Shown here piece by piece: positions 21,247-25,370 of a stretch of 25,370 bases of DNA; within the stretch, counting starts at the first letter, position 1, and every line of letters begins with the position of its first letter. The position numbers and the translations under genes are program-made. Below the pieces are notes generated by a model. It was not told where the DNA came from. It did no database searches and saw nothing but the letters and a program-made list of their open reading frames with translations. The DNA is from JAFGKK01 sp049684495 (GTDB taxonomy: Bacteria; Chloroflexota; Anaerolineae; Anaerolineales; RBG-16-64-43): the NCBI GenBank assembly GCA_049684495.1, contig JBAVFZ010000254.1, forward strand, positions 1 to 25,370, given 5' to 3'.

Positions 21247-21810
21247 ATGTCGCTGATCGAGATCCTCTCCATCGCCGTTGGGCTCTCCATGGACGCCGTC
21301 GCAGTCTCCTTGTGCGCCGGGGCCTCGGGCTTCGCCCACAAGATTCACCCCGCCCTGCGGATCTCCCTTTTTTTTGGATTCTTCCAGGCCGCCATGCCGC
21401 TCCTGGGATGGCTTGCCGGCGGAACCATCGCCCCCTTTATCTCCGGGTTCGATCACTGGCTGGCGTTTTTGCTTCTGGCGTTCGTCGCGGTCCGGATGTT
21501 CCGCTCCGGCCTCTCGGACGAAGCCCCGGACCCGTCGTGCGATCCAACCCGCGGGTCGACCCTGATCATGCTTTCCATCGCCACCAGCATTGACGCGATG
21601 GCGATCGGCTTCTCCCTGGCGCTTCTCGCGGCGCCGATCCTGCTGCCGTCCCTGGTGATCGGCCTCGTCACCTTCTGCCTGTCCCTCGCGGCCACCCGGC
21701 TCGGCGGCCGGCTCAGCCTGCGCTTCGGAAAACGGATGGAACTGGCGGGGGGCGCGGTGCTCCTGACCATCGGGTTGCGGATTCTGCTTTCGCATCTCCT
21801 GGCCGCGTAA
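21247..21810 (+). CDS. mntP: Manganese efflux pump MntP
   Basis: The 187-residue protein has six membrane helices and the two-fold repeat of the MntP family (formerly DUF204). Each repeat carries the conserved acidic motif: GLSMDAVAVS with D16 and TSIDAMAIGFS with D116, thought to bind Mn2+. FGFFQAAMPLLGW and the ending LAGGAVLLTIGLRILL are also typical. It exports excess Mn2+ across the cytoplasmic membrane. Length matches the family (about 185-190). No yybP-ykoY riboswitch or recognisable MntR box was found upstream, so regulation is open. It stands alone between repeat-rich spacers. Confidence 0.95.
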   Translation: MSLIEILSIAVGLSMDAVAVSLCAGASGFAHKIHPALRISLFFGFFQAAMPLLGWLAGGTIAPFISGFDHWLAFLLLAFVAVRMFRSGLSDEAPDPSCDPTRGSTLIMLSIATSIDAMAIGFSLALLAAPILLPSLVIGLVTFCLSLAATRLGGRLSLRFGKRMELAGGAVLLTIGLRILLSHLLAA

Positions 21811-21860
21811 TCCCCCTTTCCCCGTACCTCCGGACACTGGCTTAATCAATTCGCCAAACG

Positions 21861-21866
21861 TATAAT
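21861..21866 (+). promoter_or_regulatory. -10 box of the NERD-like gene
   Basis: TATAAT lies 26 bases before the ATG at 21893, with AAGGA (21881-21885) as ribosome site. No convincing -35. Confidence 0.5.
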
Positions 21867-21892
21867 CCTTCCGGGACCCGAAGGAATCTGGA

Positions 21893-22846
21893 ATGAAGAC
21901 CATCGATCTCTCCGCACAGCCCACCAACGAAGGGAAACCCTCGGTCTTCTCCTTCATTAATAAGCTCTTCCCCGAAGGAAAGCAGAAGCAAACGGAACTG
22001 GATGCCCAGAACGAGGTGATCAACCACATCCAGCTGGCGTTGGGGGATGATTTCACCCTGATCCGCGACATCAAGATCCCCGGCCTTGGCACCTCGATAC
22101 CCATGGCATTGGTCGGTCCGCCCGGCGTTTTCGTGCTCTACGCCAGCCCGGTGAAGGGTACCTTCCGGGCGCGCGGCGACGCCTGGTTGAAGCTGGACAG
22201 TTCCGGGAACATGCGCAACTCGAACCCGAACCTCCCCAACCGCACCCGCCTTTACGCCGAGGCGATCCGCAAATTTCTGGCCCAGAACGGGTTCCCGAAT
22301 GCCGAGATCGAAGCGGTGTTGCTTTTCACCGAGCCGGAAGCGTTCGTGGAAAATATCAAGGCCCCGATTCGCATGGTCATGTGCGACGGCATGGAAAGCT
22401 ACAGCGAGAGTCTGCGCCTGCTGAACTCCACCTTTACCATGGAGGAACAGGTCGCGGTCGTGCGCTGGCTCTCCAATCCGGAGGGAAAGCTCACCATCGC
22501 GGAAGAAATCTCCTCCTCCGGGGAGGAGATCACCCCCCAGCCGGTGATCATGCCCTCCGGGGAACCGCCGGCCGCCGACCCGGTCCAGGAAGCGGATTTC
22601 ATCACCGAAGACGTGATGCGCAACGCGTTCGTCGAACAGCACGTGGAACCCGTCGATATCCCGATCCCTCCGGTGATCGAGGAGGCGGTGGAACAGGCTC
22701 CGGGCATCGGGTTTTCGGTGTCCGCCCTGCTTGCCAAATCGCATATGTCCGCCAGCCAGATCACCATCCTGGGCGCCTTTGCGTTGTTGGATTTACTGGT
22801 GATCTGCGTGGGGTTTGTTTTTGTGGCGTTGAACAGCATGCGTTGA
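21893..22846 (+). CDS. NERD-like domain protein with C-terminal membrane anchor
   Basis: The 317-residue product has a domain (about residues 33-180) resembling NERD (nuclease-related domain): QNEVINHIQLALGDDFTLIRDIKIPG, then VGPPGVFVLYASPVKGTFRARGDAWL. In active relatives this strand reads roughly IDHVVVGPGGVFVIETK. Here the D is replaced (IPMALVG) and the E-x-K is YASP, so nuclease activity is doubtful. A Pro/Glu-rich linker (about 205-275) leads to one membrane segment near the C-terminus (about 290-313), so the domain should face the cytosol as a tail-anchored protein. It is followed 33 bp later by a glycosyltransferase gene on the same strand. A distant, non-NERD restriction-like fold is the alternative. 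Confidence 0.65.
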   Translation: MKTIDLSAQPTNEGKPSVFSFINKLFPEGKQKQTELDAQNEVINHIQLALGDDFTLIRDIKIPGLGTSIPMALVGPPGVFVLYASPVKGTFRARGDAWLKLDSSGNMRNSNPNLPNRTRLYAEAIRKFLAQNGFPNAEIEAVLLFTEPEAFVENIKAPIRMVMCDGMESYSESLRLLNSTFTMEEQVAVVRWLSNPEGKLTIAEEISSSGEEITPQPVIMPSGEPPAADPVQEADFITEDVMRNAFVEQHVEPVDIPIPPVIEEAVEQAPGIGFSVSALLAKSHMSASQITILGAFALLDLLVICVGFVFVALNSMR

Positions 22847-22879
22847 GCCGCGTTCCGGCCTCTCCGCCGGACTGCTTCC

Positions 22880-23644
22880 ATGACCAAATCCGATTCCGCT
22901 CCCTGGTTGTCCGTCATCATCCCCGCCTATAACGAAGAGCGGCGCCTGCCCGCCACGCTGGATAAACTGCTGGCCTACCTTTCGGGCCGTCCCTTCTCGC
23001 ATGACGTGTGGGTGGTCGATAACGGCTCGACCGACCGCACCGCCGAAGTGGTCCGGGAGTACGCGGGCCGGTATCCGGCTCTGCGCCTGGAACAGATCGC
23101 CGTGCGCGGCAAGGGAGTGGCCGTCCGCACCGGCATGCTGCGCGCCAAAGGCGCCTTCCGCTTCCTGTGCGACGCCGATCTGTCCATGCCGGTCGAGGAA
23201 TTCGAGCGCTTCTATCCGCCCGGCCTGGAGGGCGCCGACATCGCGATCGCTTCGCGCGAAGCGCCCGGCGCCCGGCGCTTCGGCGAGCCCGGCTACCGGC
23301 ACCTCACCGGCCGGTTGTTTTCCCTCGCGGTCAAGCTCCTGGTGATGCACGGGTTGGAGGATACGCAGTGCGGCTTCAAATGCTTTCGCGCCGCCGCCGC
23401 CGAGGATCTCTTCTCGCGCCAGCGCTTCAACGGGTGGTCCTTCGACGTGGAAGTGCTCTACCTCGCCCGCCGGCGCGGGTACCGCGTCCGGGAAGTCCCC
23501 GTCTCCTGGTACTATCAAGCGGACAGCCGGATCCGGCTGGCCAGCGATTCCCTGAATATGTTCGCCGATCTCCTCCTCATCCGCTGGTTCGATCTGCGCG
23601 GGATGTATGCCCGGCCTAATCCGCACGCCCTGCCCGACTCTTAA
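22880..23644 (+). CDS. Family 2 glycosyltransferase, dolichyl-phosphate glucosyltransferase type
   Basis: The 254-residue protein has one GT-A domain. The nucleotide-sugar site is clear: SVIIPAYNEERRL at 11-23, VVDNGSTDRT at 45-54, RGKGVAVRTGML at 76-87 and the metal-binding CDADLS with D98 and D100. EDTQCGFKCF and WSFDVEVLYLARRRGYRVREVPV place it near the ALG5/DPG-synthase-like group, which transfers a hexose from UDP-glucose or a similar donor to a polyprenyl phosphate on the inner membrane face. There is no membrane helix apart from a possible amphipathic stretch. The donor and acceptor are not certain. The frame overlaps rnhB by 38 bp, so the two are co-translated. Confidence 0.88.
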   Translation: MTKSDSAPWLSVIIPAYNEERRLPATLDKLLAYLSGRPFSHDVWVVDNGSTDRTAEVVREYAGRYPALRLEQIAVRGKGVAVRTGMLRAKGAFRFLCDADLSMPVEEFERFYPPGLEGADIAIASREAPGARRFGEPGYRHLTGRLFSLAVKLLVMHGLEDTQCGFKCFRAAAAEDLFSRQRFNGWSFDVEVLYLARRRGYRVREVPVSWYYQADSRIRLASDSLNMFADLLLIRWFDLRGMYARPNPHALPDS

Positions 23645-24263
23645 CCGCGAGCGGTGCCTCCTGCGCCGGGGCTGCGTCATGGTGGCGGGCCTCGACGAAG
23701 CCGGCCGCGGCGCCTGGGCCGGTCCGCTGTCGGCCGGCGCGGTGATCCTTCCCCTCCGCCTTCCCTCCCTGCGCGCCGTCCTCTCCGACGTTCGTGATTC
23801 CAAACAGATGACCCCCCGCCAGCGGAGGCTCGCCGCCGCGGTGATCCGCTCCGTCGCGGTCGCCTGGTCGGTCGGCTCGGCCACCGCCGCGGAGGTTGAC
23901 CGGATCGGCCCGCTGCGGGCGACCCAATTGGCGATGCTGCGCGCGGTTGCGGGGCTTTCACCCGTTCCGGACCACCTGTTGATCGACTATTTGCGGCTGC
24001 CCGGCATTTCCCTGCCCCAAACCGCGATCACCCATGGAGATGCGCTCTCGCTTTCCATCGCCGCGGCTTCGGTGCTGGCCAAAACCTGGCGCGACGAACG
24101 CATGACCGCCATGGAAGACCTCTACCCGGGCTATGGATTTGCCCGCCACAAGGGTTATGGAACCGGCTGTCACGCCGAGGGACTCGCCCGCCTGGGCGCC
24201 TGCCCGGAACACCGCCGGTCCTATGCGCCGATCCGGCGCGTGCTCGAGTCGGCTCCGGTATAA
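23607..24263 (+). CDS. rnhB: Ribonuclease HII
   Basis: The 218-residue enzyme cuts RNA in RNA-DNA hybrids and single ribonucleotides in DNA. The four carboxylates are present: D30 and E31 (GLDEAGRG), D127 (LLIDYL) and D145 (HGDALSLSIAAASVLAK). The family usually has K-G-D at the last site; here it is H-G-D. The ending PGYGFARHKGYGT and CPEHRRSYAPI is typical. Start choice: RNase HII proteins normally begin with ...ER.L...G...VAG.DEAGRG, and NRERCLLRRGCVMVAGLDEAGRG matches, so the ATG at 23607 inside the glycosyltransferase gene is favoured over 23679, which would remove this part. The 38-bp overlap suggests coupling. Confidence 0.95.
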   Translation: MPGLIRTPCPTLNRERCLLRRGCVMVAGLDEAGRGAWAGPLSAGAVILPLRLPSLRAVLSDVRDSKQMTPRQRRLAAAVIRSVAVAWSVGSATAAEVDRIGPLRATQLAMLRAVAGLSPVPDHLLIDYLRLPGISLPQTAITHGDALSLSIAAASVLAKTWRDERMTAMEDLYPGYGFARHKGYGTGCHAEGLARLGACPEHRRSYAPIRRVLESAPV

Positions 24264-24264
24264 T
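24259..24264 (+). promoter_or_regulatory. Possible -10 box of the sortase gene
   Basis: TATAAT overlaps the rnhB stop codon and lies 19 bases before the ATG at 24284. The leader has no clear Shine-Dalgarno beyond CGGAAA. No -35 was found, so read-through from rnhB remains possible. Confidence 0.4.
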
Positions 24265-24283
24265 CCGGGTTGATCGGAAAACC

Positions 24284-25153
24284 ATGACCCCGCGCAATCC
24301 GAACGATCTCTCGGTCGAAGAGCTGGAACGCCTGCTCTCCGCCAAACGGCAAGCCGCCCGGCGGGAACGCATCCGCCGGTTCGGCCGTTCCGGGCGCGCT
24401 GTATTCAGCGAGCCTCCCCTCGCCGCTCACGCCGCGGCACCCGCCGCAACCGCCGCCCCCGCGCGCAAGAACATCCTCGACCGGGCTCTCCTCGCCGTGG
24501 AGATAGGCGCGGTGATTATCCTCGGGTTGGTCGTATTGCAATTCGTGTTCCGCCTGCAGGAGTTGAACCGCGAGTCGCTGGCCGGCATCCTCTCCGGAAC
24601 CCCTTCCGCCACCCCGCTGATCACCGCCGTCGTCCTCCCCTCCGGGCACACGCCGCCGACCTCGCCTGGCGGACCAGCGCTCAACGAGGAAGAGATCCCC
24701 GCCGGCTTGCGCCCGCAGATGCAATCCTACCTGTCCCTCGCCATCCCCACCCGCGGGCCGGAACAGCCGGTGCGCCTGGATCTGCCCAGCATCGGGAAAA
24801 CCAACCTGCCGGTCGTGGAAGGGGACGGCTGGGAGCAGCTGAGGCAGGGGGTCGGGCATCACATCGGGAGCGCCAACCCGGGAACGACCGGCAATGTCGT
24901 GCTCTCGGCCCATGACGATATTTTTGGCGAGCTGTTTCGCGACCTGGACCGCCTGCAGCCCGGGGACGATGCGGTCGTCTATACCGCATCGCAGAAATTC
25001 GTCTACCGCATTATCCGCATCCGCATCGTCGAACCCACCGACGTCTCCGTGATGGCCCCCACCGGGCGCCCGACTCTCACGCTCGTTTCCTGTTACCCGT
25101 ATATGATCGACAACCAGCGGATCGTCGTCACCGCCGAATTGACCTCATTTTAA
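24284..25153 (+). CDS. Sortase (class D/E-like), membrane-anchored
   Basis: The 289-residue protein has a charged cytosolic N-terminus (1-45), an Ala/Pro-rich stretch, one membrane helix (about 67-90), a linker, and a sortase domain (about 160-289). The catalytic residues are H210 (GNVVLSAHDD), C270 (LTLVSCYPY) and R279 (NQRIVV). VRLDLPSIGKTNLPVVEG and FRDLDRLQPGD are further family parts. Sortases cut a sorting motif and attach surface proteins to the wall or assemble pili; no gene with an LPxTG-type signal is in the window, so the substrate lies elsewhere. The N-terminal anchor fits sortases of class D or E. Presence of a sortase supports a single-membrane organism. Confidence 0.9.
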   Translation: MTPRNPNDLSVEELERLLSAKRQAARRERIRRFGRSGRAVFSEPPLAAHAAAPAATAAPARKNILDRALLAVEIGAVIILGLVVLQFVFRLQELNRESLAGILSGTPSATPLITAVVLPSGHTPPTSPGGPALNEEEIPAGLRPQMQSYLSLAIPTRGPEQPVRLDLPSIGKTNLPVVEGDGWEQLRQGVGHHIGSANPGTTGNVVLSAHDDIFGELFRDLDRLQPGDDAVVYTASQKFVYRIIRIRIVEPTDVSVMAPTGRPTLTLVSCYPYMIDNQRIVVTAELTSF

Positions 25154-25194
25154 AAAACCGTTGGTCGAGCATGTCCCAGCGGACTTCCGGGGTA

Positions 25195-25239
25195 GCCCGG
25201 GACTGTGAACCGGTCCCGGGCGGATCGAGACCCGGGTCT
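25195..25239. repeat. CCCGGG hairpin with conserved flank, copy 2
   Basis: GCCCGGGAC (25195-25203) and GTCCCGGGC (25213-25221) form a perfect 9-bp stem with a 9-base loop. The right side CCCGGGCGGATCGAGACC matches 15148-15165 with one difference, followed by the palindrome AGACCCGGGTCT (25228-25239). It follows the sortase gene; no U-run of a terminator follows. Confidence 0.7.
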
Positions 25240-25316
25240 GGAAAAACAATATAATCACCCAAATTATTAGGTTTTTCTGAGGAAAACCGCGGCTTCATAA
25301 CCGGCGGGCATTCTTA

Positions 25317-25325
25317 TGCTACAAT
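25317..25325 (+). promoter_or_regulatory. Extended -10 promoter toward a gene beyond the window
   Basis: TGCTACAAT fits TGN-TATAAT with one mismatch and reads rightward. No start codon with a ribosome site is visible before the window ends. The 25154-25370 stretch holds only this and the hairpin at 25195. Confidence 0.45.
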
Positions 25326-25370
25326 TTGCCCGATTTCACCCCGAGAAGACCAATACCCCCAGGCGAGATG

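Overview
The window is a GC-rich bacterial chromosome segment of compact, mostly single-gene or two-gene units separated by intergenic spaces full of dispersed repeats. It most resembles Chloroflexota (Anaerolineae-like). The clues are lipoproteins with Pro/Thr-rich linkers, a LexA box of the GAAC-N4-GTTC type, extended -10 promoters, a sortase, and no outer-membrane genes. This placement is an inference from style and gene content; no rRNA or other phylogenetic marker beyond rpsO, lexA and rnhB is present.

Region 1 (1-2580) looks like the integrase end of an integron. A tyrosine recombinase with the extra segment typical of integron integrases (IntI) reads rightward from 1602. To its left, in the canonical divergent layout, lie a frameshifted gene, an attI-like core site (about 1092-1098), an AT-rich cassette encoding a small membrane protein, and a 161-bp attC-like site (490-650). 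The cassette composition differs sharply from the rest of the window.

Region 2 (2680-4990) holds NAD salvage genes: nicotinamidase (pncA-like) and nicotinate phosphoribosyltransferase (pncB-like). Region 3 (5250-11400), all on the minus strand, holds two exported lipoproteins (one a beta-propeller), a KimA-like potassium transporter, an M23 peptidase and a membrane-anchored HExxH peptidase overlapping by ATGA. Region 4 (11600-12400) is convergent rpsO and ssb sharing one bidirectional terminator. Region 5 (12560-16370) holds an L,D-transpeptidase, an HtrA-type lipoprotein protease and a CbpA-like DnaJ, a cell-envelope and protein-quality set.

Region 6 (16790-19713) is a two-gene signalling operon: a receiver-GAF protein and a receiver-GAF-PAS histidine kinase. 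Both receiver domains lack the phospho-accepting aspartate. Region 7 (19714-21810) has lexA with a recognisable SOS box in its promoter, and mntP, surrounded by heptanucleotide arrays and long hairpins. Region 8 (21860-25153) carries a NERD-like protein without the expected catalytic residues, a family 2 glycosyltransferase overlapping rnhB, and a sortase.

At least five repeat families are interleaved: 9-nt-period CTTCGTG repeats that run into the 3' ends of three genes and supply ESTKDTKK-type tails, CTCCCCC hairpins, YATNGTC heptads, CCCGGG hairpins with a conserved flank, and CGCAGCRAGC/CCCGC hairpin pairs. No CRISPR array, tRNA or rRNA was seen.
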